From an uncultured Clostridium sp. (GTDB lineage: Bacteria > Bacillota > Clostridia > TANB77 > CAG-508): DNA of 33,173 nt. Within the stretch, counting starts at the first letter, position 1; each line of letters starts with the position of its first letter. A model generated the notes under the pieces. The model made no database searches and was not told the DNA's origin. It was given only the letters and a program-made list of their open reading frames with translations. Position numbers and translations under genes: made by a program. Below, one piece after another: positions 14,982 through 22,614 of the stretch. The DNA is taken from contig CAKNJR010000017.1 in NCBI GenBank assembly GCA_930986425.1, positions 1 through 33,173 on the forward strand, written 5' to 3'.

Positions 14982-15221
14982 CTAATCAAATATAACATTT
15001 TCGTTAAAAAGATTATCATCAAAAAATTCACTTAATGTAACATCTAAGCCTATACACACCAAGTATATAGTTGAAAATTTAGGGTCGTTGCTTTTTCCAT
15101 TTAAGAAACTATTTAGTGTAGAATATGGCATACCAGCTCTAGTTGCTACTTGATTTAATGACATTTTATTTTCAACAGTTAAATTAATAATGCGTTGTCT
15201 TATAGCGTTAGAAAATTCCAT
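14982..15221 (-). CDS. Small XRE-type regulator, paralogue A
   Basis: A 79-residue single-domain helix-turn-helix protein. It begins MEFSNAIRQRIINL and has the recognition region MPYSTLNSFLNGKSN, then a short acidic tail. The frame stays open upstream, but a GAGAGG site 5 bases before the ATG at 15221 decides the start. It is clearly paralogous to 16681-16944: both share RQRIIN, PYSTL-SF-NGKSN and an EFF or DFF motif near the end. Both have the same promoter layout, with GTCGTC upstream of TGCTATACT. It is probably a DNA-binding regulator. The target is not known. Confidence 0.8.
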   Translation of the reverse strand: MEFSNAIRQRIINLTVENKMSLNQVATRAGMPYSTLNSFLNGKSNDPKFSTIYLVCIGLDVTLSEFFDDNLFNENVIFD

Positions 15222-15248
15222 AAAAACCTCTCTTAAAAATTTAAGAAA

Positions 15249-15288
15249 AGTATAGCAAAAAAGGGGAAAGAACGTTGACGACACGTCG
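15249..15288 (-). promoter_or_regulatory. Extended -10 promoter with GTCGTC motif, XRE paralogue A
   Basis: On the minus strand TGCTATACT (from 15257) lies 22 bases downstream of GTCGTC (15282-15277). That motif is part of the inverted repeat gacg-aca-cgtc (15277-15287). The same combination occurs before paralogue B. Confidence 0.6.
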
Positions 15289-15308
15289 GCAAAATATAAA
15301 ATAAAAAT

Positions 15309-15984
15309 TTACATTACATATAATAAAATGCAGAAAAACTGCAAAAAGCTTCCTAGTAAAATGAAAAGATGAAATATAGAATGGACATATTTATGTTTTT
15401 TTCCTATACCATATAAAATAGAGCCGATTGTGTAAGAAATTCCGCCGGCAACTAGCAAAATAATTCCTGGAGTGGCAACTGATTGTAATAATAAATCAAG
15501 TCTAAATATTATGCACCAACCCATTAATAGGTAGCAGACCATAGAAAATACTTTAAATTTTTTTAAATCGATTGAATTTAGTACAATACCTATGATTGCT
15601 AATGCCCAAATTATTCCGAATATCCACCAACCAGCGGCAGGATTTACTTCTCTAATATTGCAAAGTGCAACAGGGGTATAGCAACCTGCAATTAATAAAA
15701 ATATAGTGCAATGGTCAAGAACTTGAAAAACTCTTTTTGAGAAAAGTTTAGGACTCAACCCATGATATATACTAGACATTGTGTATAAAATTATTAAAGA
15801 AGCTCCATATATTGCACCACTTACAATACCATAAACATTTCCATGCATGCTTGCGAATATAACGCAAAGAATAGTAGCAACTATACCGAAGTACTCCACC
15901 GACAATATGTGAGGTCATATTAAATATTTCTTCACCTCTAGTATAGTTAGGCAATATTCTATCAGCTAATTTAGTTCTTGTCAT
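15309..15984 (-). pseudogene. Hemolysin III (PAQR/YqfA-like) gene with a frameshift
   Basis: Two overlapping frames together make one hemolysin III family membrane protein of about 225 residues. The first frame (from 15984) gives MTRTKLADRILPNYTRGEEI and the first-helix motif EEIFNMTSHIVGG. The second (from about 15900) gives the rest, with SSIYHGL, LDHCTIFLLIAGCYTPV and the C-terminal KYVHSIFHLF histidines, and seven hydrophobic helices. The switch falls around ggtggagtacttcgg (minus strand, about 15885-15900), consistent with a single-base indel. The frame beginning at 15905 alone would lack the conserved first helix. It is either a genuine pseudogene or a sequencing error. The family is sure; activity as hemolysin or receptor is not implied. 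Confidence 0.82.
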
Positions 15985-16110
15985 AAATTAATTCCTTTCA
16001 TTATAAAGATTTAGTTTAAATGCTATAAAGATTTATCTTATATGTATTTACTAAAATTATATCCAAAAACATTAAAAAAATATCAAATTAATAAAATTTA
16101 TTAATTATTA

Positions 16111-16608
16111 TTAATCAAAATAATCACTAATTTCTTGCAAATTATCAAAATTACATTGTCTTAAAATATCATAAACGACAACACAAACAGAATTAGCCAA
16201 ATTAAGAGACCTTAAAGTTTTTCTCATAGGAATTCTAATTGTGTTATTTATATACTTCAAAAGTAAATCTTCAGGAAGCCCCTTTGTTTCTTTTCCGAAT
16301 AAAACAAATACTTCTGACATACTAGAGTAGTCAGGTTCGCAATAAATATGTTTACCTTTTGTTGTAGCAAAAAACATATTGTTTTTCTCAGGTGGATATT
16401 TTTCTAGAAATTGATTAAGTGAAGAATGTTCTTCTATATCAAGTTTATCCCAATAATCTAAGCCAGCTCTTTTTACTGATTTTTCTGAAATGCTGAAGCC
16501 AAGTGGATAAACTAAGTGAAGTTTAGCACCTATTGCAGCACATGTTCTTGCTATATTTCCAGTATTTTGTGGAATTTCGGGTTCGACTAATACAACATTT
16601 AATTTCAT
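16111..16608 (-). CDS. trmL: tRNA (cytidine/uridine-2'-O-)-methyltransferase TrmL
   Basis: This 165-residue SPOUT methyltransferase of the TrmL/YibK type 2'-O-methylates the wobble base 34 of tRNA-Leu isoacceptors using S-adenosylmethionine. The N-terminus MKLNVVLVEPEIPQNTGNIA is the family hallmark. The C-terminal knot carries LFGKETKGLPE (about 112-122), RIPM (about 134) and SLNLANSVCVVVYD (about 143-156). Its length is typical. I start it at 16608, where an AGGAGG site lies 6 bases upstream, not at the in-frame ATG 30 bases earlier. It follows the XRE paralogue B gene on the same strand, but a terminator (16630-16670) separates them. Confidence 0.93.
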   Translation of the reverse strand: MKLNVVLVEPEIPQNTGNIARTCAAIGAKLHLVYPLGFSISEKSVKRAGLDYWDKLDIEEHSSLNQFLEKYPPEKNNMFFATTKGKHIYCEPDYSSMSEVFVLFGKETKGLPEDLLLKYINNTIRIPMRKTLRSLNLANSVCVVVYDILRQCNFDNLQEISDYFD

Positions 16609-16622
16609 TGATAACCTCCTAT

Positions 16623-16670
16623 AATTAAAAAAATCCAAGGGTTAAGATTAAATCCTTCCCCTTGGATTTT
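16623..16670 (-). terminator. Terminator of XRE paralogue B
   Basis: A 12-bp stem (aaaatccaaggg 16630-16641, cccttggatttt 16659-16670) followed on the minus strand by a T run. It lies between the XRE gene and trmL. Confidence 0.85.
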
Positions 16671-16680
16671 ATTACAAAAT

Positions 16681-16944
16681 TTATTTATCTGCAAGTGATG
16701 CTTTTACATCTTCGGCTTCAACTTCTTTAAATAGGCTGTCCTTGAAAAAGTCTTCAAGTTCCATATTAGCACCTTCACATAGATGTAATAGTGTTGTTAA
16801 AGTTAAGCTATTACTTTTTCCGTTCATAAAACTACTTAAAGTAGAGTATGGAATACCTGAACTTAGAGCTAATTTATGAAGCGTAATATTTTTTTCCTTA
16901 GCAATATTTATAATTCTTTGCCTAACGGCTGTACAAAGTAACAT
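16681..16944 (-). CDS. Small XRE-type regulator, paralogue B
   Basis: An 87-residue helix-turn-helix protein beginning MLLCTAVRQRIINIAKEKN, with the recognition region IPYSTLSSFMNGKSN and an acidic C-terminal tail (EVEAEDVKASLADK). An AAAGGAG site about 9 bases before 16944 supports this start over the longer frame. It is a paralogue of 14982-15221, about 1.5 kb away, with the same size, the same core and matched promoters. It ends at its own terminator. It is probably a transcriptional regulator that may regulate itself or its paralogue; this is inferred from the shared promoter motif only. Confidence 0.8.
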   Translation of the reverse strand: MLLCTAVRQRIINIAKEKNITLHKLALSSGIPYSTLSSFMNGKSNSLTLTTLLHLCEGANMELEDFFKDSLFKEVEAEDVKASLADK

Positions 16945-16967
16945 ATACCATATCTCCTTTCGCAAAG

Positions 16968-16998
16968 AGTATAGCAAAGTTTCTAAAATAATGACGAC
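16968..16998 (-). promoter_or_regulatory. Extended -10 promoter with GTCGTC motif, XRE paralogue B
   Basis: On the minus strand TGCTATACT (from 16976) lies 19 bases downstream of GTCGTC (16998-16993), as in front of paralogue A. Confidence 0.6.
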
Positions 16999-17038
16999 GA
17001 TAAATCGCCTAAATAAGCATATTTTGATGATTTATATA

Positions 17039-17067
17039 TTGTTTAATTTAAAATATTGTGATATACT
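17039..17067 (+). promoter_or_regulatory. Promoter of the TPR membrane-protein gene
   Basis: TTGTTT at 17039-17044, 17-base spacer, TATACT at 17062-17067, about 32 bases before the start codon. Confidence 0.7.
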
Positions 17068-17098
17068 AGAAAAAATAAAATAAAGAGAAGGGCAATTT

Positions 17099-18274
17099 AT
17101 GGCAAGTTTGATTATTTTCAGTGTAATATCTTTGTCAATTTTTATATTTACATTTTTGAGAATGTTAAAAGATAATAATTCAAATTATCTTTTTGCACTT
17201 ATTCCTGAATTTATTGGAATTATAATTGACTTTATATGCATATTCTTTTCTATTTCACCAAATGCGGTTGTGTTAGTAATTATGTACATATTAAGTGTTT
17301 TAATTCCTATTTTATTGCTAATATTAGAAAGAAAAAATATAAAATTATTTGAAATATTAAATATTGTTAAAGCTAATTACTATAATAAGAAGGGAAACAA
17401 AGAATTAGCAAAAAAATATTTATCAAAAAATGTTAAAGATTTTCCTAATAATTATTTAGGACATGAGAAGCTTGGAGAATGGTACGAGAAGAATAATGAA
17501 TTAGAAAAAGCAGAAAATGAGTATTTAAAGGCAATAGAATTAAAACCAGTAAAATATGAAAATTATTATAAACTTGCAACTGTATATAATAGAGATAAGA
17601 AAATAGAAAATGCAATTAGCATTTTAAGAGAAGTTTTGAAAAGAAAACCTGATTATTTAGATGCAAGTATTTGCTTAGGAGGAACATTATATAACGCAGA
17701 AATGTACAAAGAGGCAATAAATGTTTTTCAAAATGCTTTAAAGTATAATCCGGGTGAATATAAGTTATACTATTATATGGGAATGACTTATACAAGATTA
17801 AATGATTTTCAAAATGCAAAAGATTATTATAAAAAAGCAGCAACAATTAATTCTGTCTTGAATGTGGCTAAACTTAATTTGGGACAAATTGCATTAATTT
17901 TTAAAGATTATGAAGAAGCTGAAAAATATTTTATGGAATGTATAGAAAATGATGATGAAGAATTACAGGCAGATGCATATTATTATCTAGCAAAAATTAA
18001 ACTAATTAATAATGAAATCTCTCTTGCTATTCAATACGCAAATATAGCTATAGAGATTGAACCTAAATTGCTGGGAAGAATGGAAAAAGATACATATTTT
18101 TCTTCAATATTAGGAAAATTAAAATTTGTTGAAGATAAAGATGTAAAAACAAAATTGAGTGATGCAGATAGGCAGATTATAAATCATTTAGATAATACTT
18201 ATGGCGTTGTTCAAACACTAATATCAGATAATGTACTAACTCAAAAAGAAAAAACTGAAAAGGAAAGAGAATAA
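17099..18274 (+). CDS. Membrane-anchored tetratricopeptide-repeat protein
   Basis: This 391-residue protein has three N-terminal hydrophobic segments (about 3-20, 31-51, 56-76). A soluble TPR array follows (about 90-335), with repeated helices such as GEWYEKNNELEKAENEYLKA, LATVYNRDKKIENAISILRE, MGMTYTRLNDFQNAKDYYKK and LGQIALIFKDYEEAEKYFME. TPR arrays hold protein partners, so it is a membrane scaffold of unknown complex. A GAAGGG site precedes the ATG. It lies upstream of dpaA and the pilus operon but 97 bases from dpaA, so cotranscription is possible but not shown. No enzymatic motif is visible. Confidence 0.82.
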   Translation: MASLIIFSVISLSIFIFTFLRMLKDNNSNYLFALIPEFIGIIIDFICIFFSISPNAVVLVIMYILSVLIPILLLILERKNIKLFEILNIVKANYYNKKGNKELAKKYLSKNVKDFPNNYLGHEKLGEWYEKNNELEKAENEYLKAIELKPVKYENYYKLATVYNRDKKIENAISILREVLKRKPDYLDASICLGGTLYNAEMYKEAINVFQNALKYNPGEYKLYYYMGMTYTRLNDFQNAKDYYKKAATINSVLNVAKLNLGQIALIFKDYEEAEKYFMECIENDDEELQADAYYYLAKIKLINNEISLAIQYANIAIEIEPKLLGRMEKDTYFSSILGKLKFVEDKDVKTKLSDADRQIINHLDNTYGVVQTLISDNVLTQKEKTEKERE

Positions 18275-18370
18275 TATATTTTAATGTGAAAACATTATAC
18301 GTAATAGAATTAATAAATGTAATAAACAAATAAAATTGTAAGTCATAGTATAAAATAAAAGGAGGATATT

Positions 18371-19186
18371 ATGGCTTACAATTTTTTAATTATTGGTGGA
18401 GACAAAAGATTAAAATTTCTTGCTGAAAAACTTAAAGAGGATAATCATATAATTTATACTTACGGAAATCAAGTTGATAATATAGTAGAGATTGATAAAA
18501 AAGAAGAAATTTTAAATTATGATTATGATATAGTAATTTCATCAATGCCTTTAACTAAAGATGGTGTAAATGTATATGCACCATTAAGCGAAAAGACAAT
18601 AACAATAGATGATTTAAGAACAATTTCAAAAGATAAAAAAATGTTTGCTGGAAAAATTAAAGGACTACTTGATGGATATGATATTTTAGATGATGAAGAG
18701 CTAACGATTTTGAATACTATTCCTACTGCTGAAGGAGCAATTGGCCTTGCAATGGAAGAAACAAATTATACACTTGATGGAAGAAAAGTTCTTGTAATGG
18801 GATTTGGGAGAGTAGGAAAAACATTAGCAAATAAATTAAGCAAAATGGGATTGGACGTGTATTGTGAAGCACGAAATAATGAGGATTTAGCATGGATTAA
18901 AGCATATGGATATAAACCGATTGAATTAAAAGAAGTAAAGAATATTTTGTGTAAAATGGATATTATTTTTAATACTGTGCCTATTCAAATATTAGATAAA
19001 AATATGCTTATATTATTAAATAAGAAAACTCTAATTATAGATTTAGCATCTGCACCAGGTGGAGTAGATTTTGACACTGCAAAAAAACTTGGGATAAAAG
19101 CAATTTTGGCTTCAGCTCTGCCAGGAAAAGTTGCTCCAGAAACAGCAGCAGAATATATCAAAAATTGTGTATATAAAAACGTTTGA
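18371..19186 (+). CDS. dpaA: Dipicolinate synthase subunit A-like protein
   Basis: This 271-residue protein resembles DpaA (SpoVFA), the dehydrogenase-like subunit that with DpaB converts dihydroxytetrahydrodipicolinate to dipicolinic acid for the spore core. It has an N-terminal nucleotide-like fold (FLIIGGDKRLKFLAE) and a Rossmann loop GFGRVGK (144-150) of D-hydroxyacid-dehydrogenase type. The family-like ISSMPLTKDG segment (about 56-64) and the LASAPGGVDF and ALPGKVAPETAA segments are also present. An AGGAGG site precedes the ATG by 6 bases. The expected partner dpaB, normally adjacent, is absent; the pilus operon follows. It supports an endospore-forming ancestry. The call is good, but function without DpaB is uncertain. 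Confidence 0.85.
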   Translation: MAYNFLIIGGDKRLKFLAEKLKEDNHIIYTYGNQVDNIVEIDKKEEILNYDYDIVISSMPLTKDGVNVYAPLSEKTITIDDLRTISKDKKMFAGKIKGLLDGYDILDDEELTILNTIPTAEGAIGLAMEETNYTLDGRKVLVMGFGRVGKTLANKLSKMGLDVYCEARNNEDLAWIKAYGYKPIELKEVKNILCKMDIIFNTVPIQILDKNMLILLNKKTLIIDLASAPGGVDFDTAKKLGIKAILASALPGKVAPETAAEYIKNCVYKNV

Positions 19187-19199
19187 AAAAAATAAATAT

Positions 19200-19230
19200 G
19201 TTACAAATATTACAAATATTACATTTATTT
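19200..19230 (+). repeat. Short attacaaat tandem repeats upstream of the pilus operon
   Basis: The motif ttacaaat occurs twice at a 10-base step (ttacaaatat units from 19201), followed by degenerate copies (ttacattt, tttacaat). They lie about 180 bases before the pilM start, in the presumed operon control region. No clear promoter was found next to them. Confidence 0.4.
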
Positions 19231-19407
19231 TACAATACCTAACAAATTATTGACTTTTAACAAAAAAACTATAAAATATATATGATGAATCCTCAAAAAA
19301 TGACATAATTGAATATTTATTGAAAAAATGTAAATCATAAATAATATAAAAACATATATTAATATTGACAAAATGATATTGAAAAAATCAAAAGAAGGAG
19401 AAAAAAG

Positions 19408-21048
19408 GTGCAAGAGAGTTTAGGAATAAGTATATCAAACCAAGTAATAAAATATGCTAAAGTAACTAAAAATAATGACCAACTAGATGTTGCATCTTTT
19501 GGTATTAAGTTTTATGACAACATAGAAAACGATATACAGCAAATTATTTCAGAAACAAACAGCAAGAATATTCCGATTTGTATAAACACAAGTAATGAAA
19601 AAGTAAATTATTTTAGTATATTTAATTTGTTAAGTAAAAATGATACTAGAAAAACTATACAAACTGAATATGAATCTATGTGTGCTGACAATCATATGAA
19701 TCCAAATGCTTATGAAGGAAGATATTTGATTGTTGGGGATATAACTAATAAAGATAGAAATAAGGTAATCTATTATACAGTAGGAAAAACAGATTTAGAG
19801 GAAAGAGTAGCAACATTTAGAGATAAAAAGATAACATCTATTACCCCAATGTCAGCTTCAATTTGCAATATTGTAGAGGCAAAAAAAGGTGAAAACATAA
19901 TGATTGTTAATATAGATGAGAAAACAACTATTACAACAATCCTAAATCAAAGAGTTTATAATATAGATATGCTTGAAATGGGAATGCAAGAAATTATTGA
20001 AAAAATAAATGAAAGAGAAAATTCTTATTCAAAAGCATATGAGGCTTGCAAAAATACTACTATTTATACAATGGAAACAACAGCAACTGATGATGCTAAC
20101 AATAAGTATTTGCCTTTTATAATGCCTACTTTATTCAATATCACACAAGAACTAAGGAAAATAAAAGACACTTATACAAAAATAGATAAAATATATTTAA
20201 CAGGATTAGCAACAGCAATTAATAACATTGAATTATATTTCCAGGAATATTTTAAAGAGTCAAGATGTGAAATATTAAAACCATATTTTGCAACAAACAA
20301 TGCAAGAATTAATATTAAAGATTATATAGAAGTAAATAACGCAATTGCACTTGCAATGGAAGGCCTAAATTATGGATTAAAAGATTTGAATTTTAGGTCA
20401 TCTAACTGGAAAGAAGATTTAAATACTTTATTACATTCTGATGTTAAATCATTAGGAAAGGGGTCAAAAGGAAAATCTAAACCTTCATTTAAAATAGATA
20501 CTAATATGGGAGGACCTTTAAAGCCTACTGAGCAATGGCTTGTCAGAGGAAGCGTTACAGTAGTAATGATTGTTATTGTATATAGCGTTTGCTCAATATT
20601 CTTAGGAAACCAAATCAATAGTAAGATTGCTCAAACACAAGATGTAATAAAAGATACAAACAGTCAACTTTCTTTAGTTCAATCAGATGAACAGAAAGTA
20701 ACTGAAAAAACAGCTGAATATGAAGCAATTACTTCAAGACTAGAAAATGCTAGTTCAGAAATTGAATCAAAAAGAGGTAGAAAAAACGAAATACCAACAT
20801 TGCTAAACCAAATAGTTTATATTATACCAAAGAATGTACAAATTACAAGTATAGATAATAATGAAGTAACAAGTGGAAATGAAACAAAACAACATATTGT
20901 TATAACTGCACAATCAAGACAATACGAGCAATTAGCATATTTTAAAGCAAGTATAGAAAACAATGGATATTTAACAAGTGTTACATCAACTGAAGGAACA
21001 AAAAATGGAGAATATGTTGTTGTTACCATAGAAGGAGATTTACCATAA
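19408..21048 (+). CDS. pilM: PilM-PilN fusion of the type IV pilus assembly complex
   Basis: This 546-residue protein joins two pilus-assembly proteins that are usually separate. Residues about 1-325 resemble PilM, a cytoplasmic actin-like protein (ISISNQVIKYAKV at the start, MIVNIDEKTTITTI near 165-178, KIYLTGLATAINNIELYF near 261-278). After a GS/K-rich linker (about 345-375) comes one transmembrane helix (381-399), a coiled coil (400-455) and a periplasm-like PilN fold (about 465-546). Normally PilN's cytoplasmic tail binds PilM, so the fusion makes that contact permanent. Translation starts at a GTG preceded by AAGGAG. It is the first gene of the pilus operon, followed by the PilO-like gene 18 bases later. 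Confidence 0.82.
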   Translation: MQESLGISISNQVIKYAKVTKNNDQLDVASFGIKFYDNIENDIQQIISETNSKNIPICINTSNEKVNYFSIFNLLSKNDTRKTIQTEYESMCADNHMNPNAYEGRYLIVGDITNKDRNKVIYYTVGKTDLEERVATFRDKKITSITPMSASICNIVEAKKGENIMIVNIDEKTTITTILNQRVYNIDMLEMGMQEIIEKINERENSYSKAYEACKNTTIYTMETTATDDANNKYLPFIMPTLFNITQELRKIKDTYTKIDKIYLTGLATAINNIELYFQEYFKESRCEILKPYFATNNARINIKDYIEVNNAIALAMEGLNYGLKDLNFRSSNWKEDLNTLLHSDVKSLGKGSKGKSKPSFKIDTNMGGPLKPTEQWLVRGSVTVVMIVIVYSVCSIFLGNQINSKIAQTQDVIKDTNSQLSLVQSDEQKVTEKTAEYEAITSRLENASSEIESKRGRKNEIPTLLNQIVYIIPKNVQITSIDNNEVTSGNETKQHIVITAQSRQYEQLAYFKASIENNGYLTSVTSTEGTKNGEYVVVTIEGDLP

Positions 21049-21066
21049 TTTAAAGGAGAAGATGCA

Positions 21067-21765
21067 ATGAGAAAATTATTAATATCTATTGTATTAATTT
21101 TATTAATAGTCATGACTGCATTATGCATTAGAAATGGTATAAATATTGGACCATTGCATGTACTAGGAATAAGCCAAATACAAGAAGCAAATAATAGATT
21201 AAATTCAACAATCTCTGAAGCACAAAATGCTAATAGTAATTACGAAAACAAATTAACACAATTAAAAACAGAAATCTCTGATTTAATATCTGCAAAAGAA
21301 GAATGTTTACAGCTTATCAATGTAAGCACTGAGAGCCAATTACAAGAAGCTACACAAACAAAGAATTATACGATTGAATATTTGTGGAGTCAAATCGGTA
21401 ATCATGCGACAAGAGAAGGAGTTGTAATACAAATTGATGTTGTATCAGGAACAATAGCAGAAACAGATTATAGAGATTTAAACTTTACAGTATCAGGTAA
21501 TTATTTAGCAATAACAAATTTTGTTACAGAGCTAGAGAATGATGATACATTACAATTTACAATAGATGATTTTTCAATGACACAAAACCATGCTACTTTT
21601 ACAGTAAAAAATGTTAAAATTGATAGTGCATCTACAGCAGCATCATCACAATCATCTACATCAAATACAAATACTTCAAGTAATGCTTCATCAAGTGCAA
21701 ATACAAATACAGCTTTAAATAACACTACAACAAATGGAACAGCAAATAATAACACAGTTCAATAA
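21067..21765 (+). CDS. pilO: PilO-like pilus alignment-complex protein
   Basis: This 232-residue membrane protein has one N-terminal helix (4-20), a coiled coil (about 37-80) and a compact alpha/beta domain (about 100-185) of the PilO type. It ends in a Ser/Thr/Asn-rich tail (from about 190) that is probably disordered. PilO pairs with PilN to link the inner pilus machine to the envelope. Position directly after the PilM-PilN fusion and topology support the name better than sequence identity does. An AAAGGAG site precedes the ATG. The next gene starts 12 bases downstream. Confidence 0.7.
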   Translation: MRKLLISIVLILLIVMTALCIRNGINIGPLHVLGISQIQEANNRLNSTISEAQNANSNYENKLTQLKTEISDLISAKEECLQLINVSTESQLQEATQTKNYTIEYLWSQIGNHATREGVVIQIDVVSGTIAETDYRDLNFTVSGNYLAITNFVTELENDDTLQFTIDDFSMTQNHATFTVKNVKIDSASTAASSQSSTSNTNTSSNASSSANTNTALNNTTTNGTANNNTVQ

Positions 21766-21777
21766 AAAGGAGAGATT

Positions 21778-22185
21778 ATGGCTAAATCAATTTTTAAAGA
21801 AATTTTAATTATTTTATTAGCTTGTGTCGCTATAGTATTAATTATGGCTGTAATATTTTATAATTATATTCCTACAAATAAAGTAATTCCGGCAAAAGTT
21901 ACAGCTTACCAAACTCCAGAAAATGTGGAGGCTGAAATTGTTGAAGATACTATTGAAAGCTATAACACTTCATCAGAAAAAAACTACACAATAGAAAATT
22001 CTGATTTAACAAAATATAAAGCAACAAGTAGCTATGACCCTGGAAAACCAGATCCATTTGCGGAATATAGTGAAGGAACAGTATCAAATACTGACACAAA
22101 CAAGGGGAATACATCAGGAACCATTGATGAAAATACAACTGATAATTATTATACATCACAAAATGTAGGTTCAGGTGGAAAATAA
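21778..22185 (+). CDS. Small bitopic pilus-operon protein, PilP-like
   Basis: This 135-residue protein has one N-terminal transmembrane helix (about 8-29) and an extracytoplasmic polar region. Near residue 85 is SYDPGKPDPFAEY, which recalls the DPF motif of PilP and GspC proteins that connect PilN-PilO to other parts of the machine. The C-terminal third is rich in Thr, Asn, Gly and Ser. An AAGGAG site precedes the ATG, and the gene is tightly packed in the operon. Gram-positive bacteria lack the secretin that PilP normally contacts, so the role must differ. The PilP comparison is tentative. Confidence 0.5.
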   Translation: MAKSIFKEILIILLACVAIVLIMAVIFYNYIPTNKVIPAKVTAYQTPENVEAEIVEDTIESYNTSSEKNYTIENSDLTKYKATSSYDPGKPDPFAEYSEGTVSNTDTNKGNTSGTIDENTTDNYYTSQNVGSGGK

Positions 22186-22255
22186 TATCTAGGTTTAGGT
22201 AATATTTATAAATTAATATAAATATATACAAATTTTTACTAAGGAGGGAATTTAG

Positions 22256-22492
22256 ATGTTTAAGAAAGAAAGTGGTATTACATTAGTAGCATTAGTTGTT
22301 ACAATTATTGTTCTATTGATTTTAGCAGGAGTTGCTATAAGCTTAACATTAGGACAAAATGGTATTTTCAATAGAGCTCAAAATGCAGCTAATACATGGG
22401 GCAATGCTACACAAAATGAAAGTACTGAGATGAACAGCTTTGAAAATACATTTGACAATGTTGTAGACAGATATTGGCCAGATGGAGACTAA
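22256..22492 (+). CDS. Type IV pilin, probable major subunit
   Basis: A 78-residue prepilin with a short basic leader, MFKKESG, cleaved after Gly7. The mature N-terminus is the classical hydrophobic helix ITLVALVVTIIVLLILAGVA. The globular part is very short, with no cysteines. The mature position 5 residue is Ala, where most type IV pilins have the Glu needed for N-methylation and assembly; this is seen in many clostridial pilin-like proteins. An AGGAGGG site precedes the ATG, and a strong terminator (22558) follows. That terminator would give the pilin message a higher level than the downstream genes, supporting a major-subunit role. Confidence 0.85.
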   Translation: MFKKESGITLVALVVTIIVLLILAGVAISLTLGQNGIFNRAQNAANTWGNATQNESTEMNSFENTFDNVVDRYWPDGD

Positions 22493-22557
22493 TAATAGTA
22501 ATCCAGTAATTAGAAAACTAAAAATCTCTATTATTTTATATAATAGTACTAAATATG

Positions 22558-22596
22558 GAGGTTACCTAAATTATTCGTATTTAGGTAACCTCTTTT
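22558..22596 (+). terminator. Intra-operon terminator after the pilin gene
   Basis: A 13-bp perfect stem (gaggttacctaaa 22558-22570, tttaggtaacctc 22580-22592) with a 9-base loop and four T. It lies 19 bases before the prepilin peptidase start and probably acts as partial attenuation within the operon. Confidence 0.85.
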
Positions 22597-22614
22597 ATAA
22601 AAAGGAATATCAAA

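Noticed and set aside
15309..15905. Intact 198-residue hemolysin III from the downstream start
   Set aside because: It would lack the conserved first helix, which is present in another frame just upstream; a frameshifted gene explains both.
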